Notes under the pieces: generated by a model
The model's database searches: none
Seen by the model: only the letters and a program-made list of their open reading frames with translations
Told to the model about the DNA's origin: nothing
Source of the DNA: Tateyamaria omphalii
GTDB taxonomy: Bacteria > Pseudomonadota > Alphaproteobacteria > Rhodobacterales > Rhodobacteraceae
Reading direction: 5' to 3'
Assembly: GCF_001969365.1 (NCBI RefSeq)
Contig: NZ_CP019316.1
Location: forward strand, 1-60,538
Length of the DNA: 60,538 bases
Position numbers and translations under genes: made by a program
In this document: one piece after another, positions 9,782-18,051 of the stretch
Numbering within the stretch: position 1 is the first letter of the stretch
How the letters are laid out: each line of letters begins with the position of its first letter

Positions 9782-11185
9782 ATGTCGTCGCAGGATCTGA
9801 CCGTGTTGCCGGTGGACGAGTTGATGACCCGCGAGCCGGTCACGTGCGCGCCTGACGCCACGATCCGCGCAGCTGCGGAGTTGATGGCAGAGCGCCATAT
9901 CTCATCTGTTTGTATCATTGATGCGCAGGGCTTTCGCGGCATCGTCACGGTGCGTGACATCAATGCCAAGGTCGTGGCGGGTGGGGTGCGCCCGGATCAG
10001 CCCGTGGCCGAGGTGATGACGCCTGCGCCCCTGACTTTGCCTCCGGATGCCTTGGGACTGGACGTGCTTCACATGATGATGGAGCGGCGCATTGGCCATG
10101 TGCCGATTGTCGAGGGCGGGCGGCTGTTGGGTATCGTGACCCAGACGGACCTGACCCGATTTCAGGCGCTGTCGTCGGCGGAGTTGGTCCGTCTGGTGGC
10201 CGAGGCGCAGGATGTGCCCGCCATGGCGGAGGTCACCGCGCGCATTCCCGGCTTGCTTGCCCAACTGGTCGGTGCAGGCACACGTCATGATGCGGTGACG
10301 CGTTTGATTACGGACATTGCCGATACGGTCACACGCCGGTTGCTGACAATGGCCGAGGATGAGCTGGGTGCGCCGCCTGTGCCCTATCTGTGGCTCGCCT
10401 GCGGCAGTCAGGGGCGGCGCGAGCAGACGGGTGTGTCGGATCAGGACAATTGCCTGATCCTGTCTGATGATGTGGCCGAGGGTGACATGGTGTATTTTGC
10501 GCGGCTTGCGCAGATCGTAAGCGACGGGCTGCATGCCTGTGGCTATGTCTATTGCCCCGGTGACATGATGGCGACGAACCCGCGCTGGTGTCAGCCGTTG
10601 CGTGTGTGGCGCGGGTATTTCGAGGGTTGGATCGCCAAGCCGAACCCGGAGGCGCAGATGCTCGCCTCGGTCATGTTTGACTTGCGGCCCATCGGTGGGG
10701 ATGAGGCCCTGTTTGGCGATTTGCAGACAGACACGCTGGCCAAGGCGGCGCGCAATTCGATCTTTGTGGCGCATATGGTCGCCAATTCATTGAAGCATGC
10801 GCCGCCCTTGGGCCTGTTCAACCGGTTGCCGCGTACGCCCCTGGATCTGAAGCATACGGGCGTCGTGCCCGTGGTCGATCTGGGCCGCGTTTACGCGCTG
10901 CAGGGACAGGTGACGGCGGTCAACACGCGCGCGCGGTTGGAGGCGGCGTTGGACAGCGGGGCGCTGTCGTCAAGCGGTGGTGCCGATCTGATGGATGCGT
11001 ATGATATGATCGCGACCACGCGGTTGCGGCGGCAGGCGCGGCAGATCAGGGCAGGCGAGGCGCCGGACAATACCCTGCCGTCCGGCGCCTTGTCGGGGTT
11101 CGAGCGTAGTCACTTGCGCGACGCCTTTGTCGTCGTCAAAACCATGCAATCGGCATTGGGAACGGGCAAGGGAGCGTTGGGGTAG
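9782..11185 (+). CDS. CBS domain / DUF294 nucleotidyltransferase-like protein
   Basis: A 467-residue soluble protein. Two CBS domains (about 10-60 and 72-127) bind adenosine nucleotides in related proteins. They are followed by a DUF294 nucleotidyltransferase-like domain with CGSQGRREQ at about 207-215 and a DUF294 C-terminal helical domain. The ATG at 9782 follows GGGAGGTTGACC. Proteins of this architecture sit next to acetate symporters and acs in many proteobacteria and probably sense adenylate energy state to tune uptake; the target is unknown. Confidence 0.85.
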   Translation: MSSQDLTVLPVDELMTREPVTCAPDATIRAAAELMAERHISSVCIIDAQGFRGIVTVRDINAKVVAGGVRPDQPVAEVMTPAPLTLPPDALGLDVLHMMMERRIGHVPIVEGGRLLGIVTQTDLTRFQALSSAELVRLVAEAQDVPAMAEVTARIPGLLAQLVGAGTRHDAVTRLITDIADTVTRRLLTMAEDELGAPPVPYLWLACGSQGRREQTGVSDQDNCLILSDDVAEGDMVYFARLAQIVSDGLHACGYVYCPGDMMATNPRWCQPLRVWRGYFEGWIAKPNPEAQMLASVMFDLRPIGGDEALFGDLQTDTLAKAARNSIFVAHMVANSLKHAPPLGLFNRLPRTPLDLKHTGVVPVVDLGRVYALQGQVTAVNTRARLEAALDSGALSSSGGADLMDAYDMIATTRLRRQARQIRAGEAPDNTLPSGALSGFERSHLRDAFVVVKTMQSALGTGKGALG

Positions 11186-11188
11186 GTC

Positions 11189-11707
11189 ATGTTTGTGGAA
11201 TTGATTGCGACTGTCTTTGCCGGGATCGGGGCGGCGGGTCTGGTCATGGTGTTGAACCTGATGACTGGACGGCGCCTGCCCAAGTGGCTGATGCCTGTGG
11301 CGGCGGGGGCGGGGATGATCGGCATGACCATTTCCAATGAATACACGTGGTTCGGGCGCACTGCCGAACGGCTGCCCGACGGGGTCGAGATTGCGATGAC
11401 CGTGGATGAGCAAAGCTGGTTACGGCCCTGGACGCAGGTCGCGCCCTATACCAAGCGATTTGTGGCGGTGGATGTGGCAAACCTGCGCCGGAACGCCACG
11501 CAGCCGGATCAGCGGATGGTGGACCTGTATTTCTTTGGCCGCTGGTCACCGGTGAACCAGACGCCGATGCTAATGGACTGTGCGGGGGCGCGGTCCGCCG
11601 TGCTGATTGACGGTGCAGTGTTTGCCGCCGATGGCAGCGTCAGCGATGCCGACTGGCAGGCGATGCCCGGCGACGATCCGATCCTGACGATGGTGTGCGA
11701 GACCTGA
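11189..11707 (+). CDS. Hypothetical membrane protein between DUF294 and exonuclease genes
   Basis: A 172-residue protein with two predicted transmembrane helices at the N-terminus (about 3-25 and 32-50) followed by a soluble domain of about 120 residues with two cysteines (CAGA and VCET). I do not recognise a named family. It starts 4 bp after the DUF294 gene and ends 2 bp before the exonuclease gene, so it is part of that operon and likely linked to acetate uptake control. Confidence 0.75.
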   Translation: MFVELIATVFAGIGAAGLVMVLNLMTGRRLPKWLMPVAAGAGMIGMTISNEYTWFGRTAERLPDGVEIAMTVDEQSWLRPWTQVAPYTKRFVAVDVANLRRNATQPDQRMVDLYFFGRWSPVNQTPMLMDCAGARSAVLIDGAVFAADGSVSDADWQAMPGDDPILTMVCET

Positions 11708-11708
11708 G

Positions 11709-13118
11709 ATGCTGACCCGCCTGTCCCTGCGCCTGCGCATTTTTCTGTTCTTCTGCCTGATGGCGGCGGGCGGGGCGGTGCTGGCGGGTGGGGCGCTTTA
11801 CTTTGGCTGGGCGCGGGCCGAGGGGGCGTTGCCCGGCGGGCCGTTCGTGACGGCCTTTGTCCTTTTCGCCTTTCTCAATACGGGGTTGGCGGCGGTGGTG
11901 TGGCTGCTGTTTGACGAAAACGTCGCCAAGCCCATCAATGCGTTGGCCGCAGAGTTGCGGTTGCGGGCGCATTCTGGTGTCGCGCGAGAGGTGGACGGGG
12001 ATGCGGCCCGCTATCTGGGCGATCTTGCGCCCGCGGCGCAGGCCGTGTCGCAGGTGCTGAGTTCCAGCGTGATGGACAGCGCGACCGAGGTGGCCCACAA
12101 GACCGCGCGCCTTCAGGCAGAGGCGGAGCGGTTGACCGCGCTGCTGACCGAAATTCCGGTGGCCACCATCATGGTGAATGAGCGGATGGGTATTGTCCTT
12201 TATGACGGGCAGGCGGCTGAGATCCTGGCGGGGATCGCGCCGCCGCGGCTCAAGGCGCCACTGGTGGATTACTTCTATGCCGCTGATCTGGGTCGGGCCA
12301 AATCGACGATGAACCAGACGGCCGCAGAGGTGGCGTTTGATCTGCGGGACAAGGAGGGTGGCACAACTTTTGCGGCAAAGTTCAAACCGCTGGATGGGGC
12401 AGGGTACATGTTGCTCATTGAAATGCCCGAAGAGCCCATGTCGCCAGAGGCCGCGCGTCCGTTGGTTTACGACTTCGACTTGCTGAACGCGGGCGATGCG
12501 GCGAATACGCAGGACACAGCGCTGTCCGAGCTGTGCTTTGTTGCCTTCGATTCCGAAACCACCGGTCTGTCGACAACGGATGACGATGTGGTGCAGTTGG
12601 GGGCGGTGCGTATCTTGAACGGTCGGATTGTTGAGGGTGAGGTGCTGGACAGCTACGTCAATCCGGGCCGCCCGATCCCGCCTGCATCGACGGCGGTGCA
12701 CCATGTGTCTGATGTTGATGTCGCAGGCGCGCCCGACTTTGCGACTGCGGGGCGTGCGTTACATGGTTTTTGCCGTGATGCGGTTCTGGTGGCGCATAAC
12801 GCGCCTTTTGACATCGCCTTTTTACGCCGCGGGGCAGGAGCGATGGGGGTGACCTGGGACCATCCGGTTCTGGACACTGTTTTGCTGTCGGCCATCGTCT
12901 TTGGCACGACCGAAGAACACACGCTTGATGCGCTGTGCGACCGGCTCGACATCACGATCCTACCTGAGATGCGGCACACGGCCCTCGGGGATGCGCAGGT
13001 AACAGCGGAGGCGCTGGTGCGGCTGATCCCACTGCTTGAAGGCAAGGGATTGCGGACGCTGCGCGACGTGATTGCGGAGAGCAAGAAGCATGGGCGGTTG
13101 TTGCAGGACCTGAACTGA
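11709..13118 (+). CDS. Membrane-anchored PAS-type DEDDh 3'-5' exonuclease (DNA pol III epsilon-like)
   Basis: A 469-residue protein. Two transmembrane helices (about 8-30 and 45-68) and a HAMP-like stretch are followed by a PAS-like sensor region (about 140-235) and an RNase T/DnaQ exonuclease domain from about 275. The catalytic acidic residues are visible in FDSETTG, in the HNAPFDIAF segment and in HTALGDAQVT. DnaQ-like proteins of this composite form occur with DUF294 proteins and acetate symporters; their nucleic acid or nucleotide substrate has not been settled. It is the last gene of the acetate module. Confidence 0.82.
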   Translation: MLTRLSLRLRIFLFFCLMAAGGAVLAGGALYFGWARAEGALPGGPFVTAFVLFAFLNTGLAAVVWLLFDENVAKPINALAAELRLRAHSGVAREVDGDAARYLGDLAPAAQAVSQVLSSSVMDSATEVAHKTARLQAEAERLTALLTEIPVATIMVNERMGIVLYDGQAAEILAGIAPPRLKAPLVDYFYAADLGRAKSTMNQTAAEVAFDLRDKEGGTTFAAKFKPLDGAGYMLLIEMPEEPMSPEAARPLVYDFDLLNAGDAANTQDTALSELCFVAFDSETTGLSTTDDDVVQLGAVRILNGRIVEGEVLDSYVNPGRPIPPASTAVHHVSDVDVAGAPDFATAGRALHGFCRDAVLVAHNAPFDIAFLRRGAGAMGVTWDHPVLDTVLLSAIVFGTTEEHTLDALCDRLDITILPEMRHTALGDAQVTAEALVRLIPLLEGKGLRTLRDVIAESKKHGRLLQDLN

Positions 13119-13177
13119 TCGGCTTGCATAGGGCGTGCTGTCGCCCATATACTACTGAGTAGCAATGGGAGCGCGCA

Positions 13178-13447
13178 ATGTCAGTCAAAGCCTCAGTCTC
13201 GATCACGGATCAACAGGATGAATATGCCCGCCAGCTTGTGGCAGAGGGGCAATACGCGAGCCTGAGTGCTGTTGTGCAGCGCGGATTGGAACTGGTCCGG
13301 ACCGAGGAAGAACGGGAACGCGCCGAGCTGGCGGCACTGCAGGCCTTCTTTGCTGAGCGGGCGGAGGGGCCGTTTGTTACGGCAGACGAAGGGCGCCGCC
13401 GGACCGAAGACATGATTGCGGCCAAGTCTCGTGCCCACGGGCTATAG
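13178..13447 (+). CDS. parD: ParD-family antitoxin
   Basis: An 89-residue ribbon-helix-helix antitoxin. The N-terminal SVSITDQQDEYARQLV and GQYASLSAVVQRGLEL pattern is typical of ParD/CopG. It neutralises the toxin encoded by the overlapping downstream gene and probably represses its own promoter, which must lie in the short 13119-13177 gap. On a plasmid such a pair stabilises inheritance. Confidence 0.88.
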   Translation: MSVKASVSITDQQDEYARQLVAEGQYASLSAVVQRGLELVRTEEERERAELAALQAFFAERAEGPFVTADEGRRRTEDMIAAKSRAHGL

Positions 13448-13790
13448 GATTCGGCGCAGCGCGGCCTGCGACGCAGATATCGAGGTTATCTTTGACCACC
13501 TGTTCCAGTCCTACCGTGATCTTGGGGACGGTATCGAAGATGCTCTGAACCGCGCAGCAAACCGTGTGCGCGGGATCGAAGATGCGTTGGCCCATCTCGG
13601 TGATGTTCCGTTTCAAGGCACACTTGTCCCGCAGATCATGGACGGCCTGCGCCATGTGACCAAGGATCAGGCGGTATTCTACTTCATTGCGGACGAGGCG
13701 CGGACGGAAGCGCGGGTGCTGGGCGTGTTCTTTGGTGGGCAGGATCACCGGCGTCACATCTTGCGCCGTATTCTTGAAAGTAGGCGGTAA
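13431..13790 (+). CDS. parE: ParE/RelE-family toxin
   Basis: A toxin of about 119 residues if started at the GTG at 13431, overlapping the antitoxin stop by 17 bp. The sequence YRIRRSAACDADIEVIFDHL, the central ALAHLG segment and the C-terminal VFFGGQDHRRHIL fit the ParE fold. Family members typically inhibit DNA gyrase. The gene ends 7 bp from the convergent hybrid kinase gene. The exact start is uncertain because the frame opens earlier without an ATG. Confidence 0.82.
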   Translation: MPTGYRIRRSAACDADIEVIFDHLFQSYRDLGDGIEDALNRAANRVRGIEDALAHLGDVPFQGTLVPQIMDGLRHVTKDQAVFYFIADEARTEARVLGVFFGGQDHRRHILRRILESRR

Positions 13791-13796
13791 TACGAT

Positions 13797-16013
13797 TTAT
13801 GTAAAATCGTGTATTGTTGGCTTGAACCCTTCGCTGAGGAAGTCGCAGACGCGTTGCGCGTTCACTGGCTTCGACAGCAGCTTGATGCCAAGATGCTTGC
13901 AATGCAGCCGCAGTTCCGCAGTACGATCCGCCGATACGATGGCTGCCGGAACTTTGCCCCAGCGGTTCAGGATTTCCTCGTAGAGCGCGACACCGTTCAT
14001 GCCGGTGCCAAGCTGGAAGTCCAGCAGGAACACATCGGGGACCAGGTCGATTTCTGAAATCGTCTCGAGCGCTTCTTCGCCCGTTTCCGCGAGAATCACT
14101 TCCCCACCGCAGCTTTCGATCAGGTGCATGATCGCCTGGGCGACACTGCGGTTGTTTTCGACGAGCATGACAAGCAGGCCGCTCAGATCGCGCAGGGCAT
14201 GTGATTGTGCGGCGCGATGCGGATCCAGCAGCCGCGCAGCTGGCGCCGACACCGGAACAACGAGGGAAAAGCAACTGCCCGTTCCCGGCTTTGACCATAA
14301 CTCGAGCGGGTGGCGCAGCCCCTTGCAGGCGCGTTCGACGATGGCGAGCCCCAGGCCGAGACCAGAATTGGCGGCACCGGGTGCAAGTTGTTTGAATTCC
14401 TGAAAGATCGTATCCTGATCCTCCTCGGCGATGCCGCAGCCGGTGTCCCACACTTCAATTCTGGCAAAGTCACCAACCTGGCGCACCCCTGCCAGCACGC
14501 GCCCTTTGTCGGTGTAGCGGATGGCATTGGACAACAGGTTCTGCACGATCCGGCGCAGGTAGCCCGGGTCGCTGACAACGGTTAGGCTGCTGTGAACGAG
14601 AGAGAATGCCAGCCCCTTGGCGCGCGCACTTGGTGCCAGCTCATCCCGCAAGGGATTAAAGACTTCGGCAAGTGATACGGGCTGTACGTCAAACACCGCT
14701 CTGCCCGCATCGAGTTTCGAGATGGCCGACAGCGCCTCGATGATTTGTTCGACGCCCTGAAGGGCGGTTTCGGTTTTGGCGACGACCTGCTTGATCGACC
14801 GGTTGTCGGTCTGGTCCGCGATGGAGGAAACGAAGAGCTTGGCAGCGGACAAGGGCTGCAACAGATCGTGGCTGGCCGCTGCCACAAAGCGGGACTTGGA
14901 CGCGTTGGCGCGTTCGGCTTCGCCCAGGGCCTCTTCCAATTCGGCGGTGCGTTCCTCGACCCACCCTTCCAGCTTTTCGTTTACTTCTGAGAGCGCGCGC
15001 GTGGCGGCCCGTTCCGAGGTGACGTCGGTCAGGCTGATCACAAAGCCGCGGTCGGGCATCTCCTGCGCAAAGATGCTGTAGATCTGATCGCCGTTCCGGG
15101 TCACTTCAAAGGCGATGGGTTCGCGGGTGCGGGTCCGGTTGGTCCAGTCGATGAATCGCTCGGCGGTAAAGCTGGCGCCGAATATGAGCTCTTCGCGGAA
15201 CTGGTCCATCAGGTCGTCGAAATTCAGGGTGTCGCGCAGCCGGATCGGGGCGATGTCGAGCAGCCGGTCCATCCGTTTGTTCCAGCCCACGAGCGTCTTG
15301 TCGTGGTTGAAGATACAGACGCCCTGGTTCAGGTGGTCGAGCGTGGCCTGCAGCTTGCGCGCCTCCTGGTGGCGCATCTTGTCGCGTTCCTGCCGCTCCA
15401 TCCGGATGATGTCGGTGACGTCGGTTTGAAGGATCACTGTTCCGTTGCGCGACGTGCGGTGTTCGGAGGCTTGCAGCCAACGATCCCAGATCAGGCTGAC
15501 ATTAAAGACGACGTGTTCCTCACGATGCCGCTCAAGCCGTAATTGCGCCCAATCGTCCGCGGTTTGTCCATTTGGCAGGGCAAGAAAGCGGCTGTTTGAG
15601 ATGGATTTCACATAGTCCTGAAACGTCAGCCCCTCGCGCAGGATCGGTTCGACATCCTGCAAGTCGCGGCAAAAACGGCTGTTGTAGAGGACCAGCCGGT
15701 CGTCCTGATCAAACAGTGCAAAGCCTTCGTTGATGGTCTCGATTGCTTCGGTCAGATTGGCCTGTGCGGTTTCGGTTTCGCGGTTGGCCTGTTCGAGACG
15801 GGCGTTCGAATCCTGAAGCAGGTCCAGGGTGCGTTCCAGATCGCGGGTGCGTTCGCGCACTTCGGATTCCAGCAAGGCCGCGCGTTCGAACTGCTGATAG
15901 GCAAAGCCGGACTGTTCGGTCTTTTGTTCAACCCGCCGCATCAGGGCGTGCGAGATCTGCAGCAGCTTTTCGTTCTGCCGCTCAAGCGAGTCCTGTGGAT
16001 TGACCAGCGACAC
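13797..16013 (-). CDS. PAS hybrid histidine kinase with C-terminal receiver
   Basis: A 738-residue cytoplasmic hybrid kinase of the NahK/ErcS-prime type. A long N-terminal coiled coil (1-90), two PAS domains (about 88-200 and 215-335), a second coiled coil, a HisKA domain with ASHDLLQPLSAAK (His382), a HATPase domain (GLGLGLAIVERACKG) and a receiver with Asp665 (LLDFQLG) follow in order. The GTG start overlaps the stop of the FIST gene. Kinases of this class control alcohol and acetate oxidation genes through LuxR-type regulators (for example CrbS/CrbR and MxtR/ErdR systems), which fits the regulator two genes upstream. Confidence 0.87.
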   Translation of the reverse strand: MSLVNPQDSLERQNEKLLQISHALMRRVEQKTEQSGFAYQQFERAALLESEVRERTRDLERTLDLLQDSNARLEQANRETETAQANLTEAIETINEGFALFDQDDRLVLYNSRFCRDLQDVEPILREGLTFQDYVKSISNSRFLALPNGQTADDWAQLRLERHREEHVVFNVSLIWDRWLQASEHRTSRNGTVILQTDVTDIIRMERQERDKMRHQEARKLQATLDHLNQGVCIFNHDKTLVGWNKRMDRLLDIAPIRLRDTLNFDDLMDQFREELIFGASFTAERFIDWTNRTRTREPIAFEVTRNGDQIYSIFAQEMPDRGFVISLTDVTSERAATRALSEVNEKLEGWVEERTAELEEALGEAERANASKSRFVAAASHDLLQPLSAAKLFVSSIADQTDNRSIKQVVAKTETALQGVEQIIEALSAISKLDAGRAVFDVQPVSLAEVFNPLRDELAPSARAKGLAFSLVHSSLTVVSDPGYLRRIVQNLLSNAIRYTDKGRVLAGVRQVGDFARIEVWDTGCGIAEEDQDTIFQEFKQLAPGAANSGLGLGLAIVERACKGLRHPLELWSKPGTGSCFSLVVPVSAPAARLLDPHRAAQSHALRDLSGLLVMLVENNRSVAQAIMHLIESCGGEVILAETGEEALETISEIDLVPDVFLLDFQLGTGMNGVALYEEILNRWGKVPAAIVSADRTAELRLHCKHLGIKLLSKPVNAQRVCDFLSEGFKPTIHDFT

Positions 16014-17209
16014 TAGGTGCCCGCCTTGTCGGTTTGCGCCGCATGGTAGAAGGCGACGCCGCTCATGGTGTGGTTGACGTGCAGCGGGCCGATCTGTTCG
16101 CCATATGTGGAAAAACCCGTGACGTTGTGAGCGCTCAGCACATCCGAGATCTGGCGCGTCTGCTGGGACTGCTCCGCCTCGATCCTGCGCAGGATGCAAT
16201 CGCAGCCGATGATGTTTGCGGGTGGTTCGGGCCTGCCCAGATCGGACAGTTTGGTTTGCAGATGGGCCGACAGGTTTTCGGGCGAGGCAACGGTCAGCAC
16301 CATGCCTTCGTCGATGGCGGAAAAGAACACCAGCTCGCCATGTTCATTGACCTGCTGGATGGCGCGGACGTGGTGCGTATCGCCGATGCGCACGACGACC
16401 GGGTGCGAGGCAAAGGTGAAGCGGTCAAGCTGATCGGGATCCTTGCCGACGAGCCGCGCATATTCGCGGGCGGCGGGTTCGGCGTTGATCTCTTTGACGA
16501 TGCGGCGCGCCGGGTCGGCGCCGGTCACCACCATCTGCGTGTCTCCGGGCACAAGGTGGTTGAGGCTAAACACCCGTGTCTGATACCGGCTGCGCGCCAG
16601 TGTCAGGATGGCGGCGTTGCTGGCCACCTTGCCGTTCAGCGCGACAAAGGTCTGGCAAAAGCTGGTCCCGTCCCCAGCAGAGCCGCCGAAGATCGGAAAG
16701 TCGCGCAAGGCGGGCGCGATCGTGGCGGTCAATGTGTCCTCGCTCAACGACAGGCCGTCGACCACCAGAAAGGCAAAGTTGTCGTCAAGCCCTGGCGTCT
16801 TGTCCCGCAGCGCGATCCGTTCCAGCGTGATCTGGTCGATGGTCGCCTGCATATCGAGCGCGTCGATGTCCTCAAACATGAGGGACGTGGTTGTGAACCC
16901 GGCCTGCGGAAAGCCGACGGCCACGACCAACCCGTCCTCGTACCCGGTTGTCCCGATCTCGCCTGCAGTTGTGCAGGCCAGTACGTCAACGTCTGGAAAC
17001 AGTGCCTCGGCCTCGGCCACCACACTGTGAAAATCGACGGCCGGTGTGACAAAAAGTGCGATAAGCGCAAACGGGCCTTCACCCAGATTGCGTTCAAGAT
17101 GCTTGACGGGCGACGTCGTTGAAGCGCGCACTTCTGCTGTACGAAGGATATCGTACTGGTCTGCCACGGCACGTCCTTCTAGCCTTGCGGCCTTGGACTG
17201 CAATGTCAT
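16013..17209 (-). CDS. FIST-domain signal transduction protein
   Basis: A 398-residue protein of the FIST family (N- and C-terminal FIST domains), thought to sense small ligands, possibly amino acids. Motifs such as CTTAGEIGTTGYEDG in the first half and FSTYGEQIGPLHVNHTM near the end are characteristic. It lies between the response regulator (32 bp upstream) and the hybrid kinase (stop and start overlap), forming a three-gene signalling operon. A likely role is ligand input to the kinase, which itself has no periplasmic domain. Confidence 0.87.
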   Translation of the reverse strand: MTLQSKAARLEGRAVADQYDILRTAEVRASTTSPVKHLERNLGEGPFALIALFVTPAVDFHSVVAEAEALFPDVDVLACTTAGEIGTTGYEDGLVVAVGFPQAGFTTTSLMFEDIDALDMQATIDQITLERIALRDKTPGLDDNFAFLVVDGLSLSEDTLTATIAPALRDFPIFGGSAGDGTSFCQTFVALNGKVASNAAILTLARSRYQTRVFSLNHLVPGDTQMVVTGADPARRIVKEINAEPAAREYARLVGKDPDQLDRFTFASHPVVVRIGDTHHVRAIQQVNEHGELVFFSAIDEGMVLTVASPENLSAHLQTKLSDLGRPEPPANIIGCDCILRRIEAEQSQQTRQISDVLSAHNVTGFSTYGEQIGPLHVNHTMSGVAFYHAAQTDKAGT

Positions 17210-17241
17210 TTACTCTCTCCCTGACGCTCACGATAGGGGCG

Positions 17242-17943
17242 TCAGTCGGCAGTTGGCAAGACCTTTGAATACTTGGCTTCTTGTGCGACAAGAACCGCCT
17301 GCGTCCGGCTTTGGACCCCAAGCTTGCGCATGATGGCCGTCACGTGGGCCTTGACGGTCGTTTCTGCGATCGACAGGTCAAAGGCGATCTGCTTGTTCAG
17401 CTTGCCCTCGCAAATCAGGTCGAGGATACGTGCCTGTTGGTTTGTCAGCGATGACAGGCGGGCGAGAGGATCGTCCTTGCTCTCGGTTCCGTTGCCTTCG
17501 ACAAACCCGGCAGGTTTGTAGATGTCGCCCGCCGCGATGGTCTGGATCGCATCGAGGAACACAGAGCGGTGCGAGTGCTTTGGCACGAAGCCCTGAGCGC
17601 CCGCTATGATGGAATTGGCGATAATAGAATTGTCAGTCATGGATGACACGATGATCACCGGTGTCGCCTCTGCCGTGCGCTTCAGACGCATCAACCCGTC
17701 CAGCCCATCCACGTCAGGCAGGTTCAGATCCAGCAGGATCAGTGAGGGCGCTGTGTTTTCGGACAGACGCTGAAGCCCCCGCTCCAGGCTGTCGGCTGTC
17801 ACCACTTTGGCGAAATTGGCGACCGATCGCAGGGTCAGTTCAAGCGCATCACAGAACAGTGGGTGATCGTCGATCACCAGAGCCCAGCCTTGCGGCACCT
17901 GGGTTTCGGACGGGGCGGACACGGGTGATGTTTGAAGCGACAT
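17242..17943 (-). CDS. LuxR/NarL-type response regulator (AgmR/ExaE/ErdR-like)
   Basis: A 233-residue regulator with an N-terminal receiver (VIDDHP; phosphoacceptor Asp72 in LLDLNLP) and a C-terminal LuxR helix-turn-helix (about 165-225). Close relatives activate PQQ alcohol dehydrogenase and acetate utilisation genes. It is the first gene of the regulator-FIST-kinase operon and is separated from the upstream dehydrogenase by a terminator. A GGTCTTAC motif at 17988-17995, shared with other promoters of the island, lies 45 bp upstream of its start and suggests autoregulation. Confidence 0.87.
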   Translation of the reverse strand: MSLQTSPVSAPSETQVPQGWALVIDDHPLFCDALELTLRSVANFAKVVTADSLERGLQRLSENTAPSLILLDLNLPDVDGLDGLMRLKRTAEATPVIIVSSMTDNSIIANSIIAGAQGFVPKHSHRSVFLDAIQTIAAGDIYKPAGFVEGNGTESKDDPLARLSSLTNQQARILDLICEGKLNKQIAFDLSIAETTVKAHVTAIMRKLGVQSRTQAVLVAQEAKYSKVLPTAD

Positions 17944-17987
17944 GTTGTCAGCTTAGCCACACGGCTTCTGCGGGTCACTTGTCAAAA

Positions 17988-17995
17988 GGTCTTAC
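17988..17995 (+). promoter_or_regulatory. GGTCTTAC motif upstream of the LuxR-type regulator
   Basis: One of six GGTC(G/T)TA sites that I see in intergenic regions between 18 and 28.3 kb. It precedes the regulator-FIST-kinase operon. The same octamer occurs at 26538 and, on the minus strand, within the palindrome at 19941-19952. Confidence 0.35.
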
Positions 17996-18007
17996 ATCCA
18001 AAACGCA

Positions 18008-18035
18008 AAACGCCCCCGCAGATGCGAGGGCGTTT
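18008..18035 (-). terminator. Terminator after the PQQ alcohol dehydrogenase gene
   Basis: AAACGCCC and GGGCGTTT form an 8-bp stem around a 12-base loop, 16 bp after the dehydrogenase stop. On the minus strand the right arm runs into TTTTGCGTTT. This separates the highly expressed dehydrogenase from the regulator operon downstream. Confidence 0.75.
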
Positions 18036-18051
18036 CAAGATGTGTCAGGGA

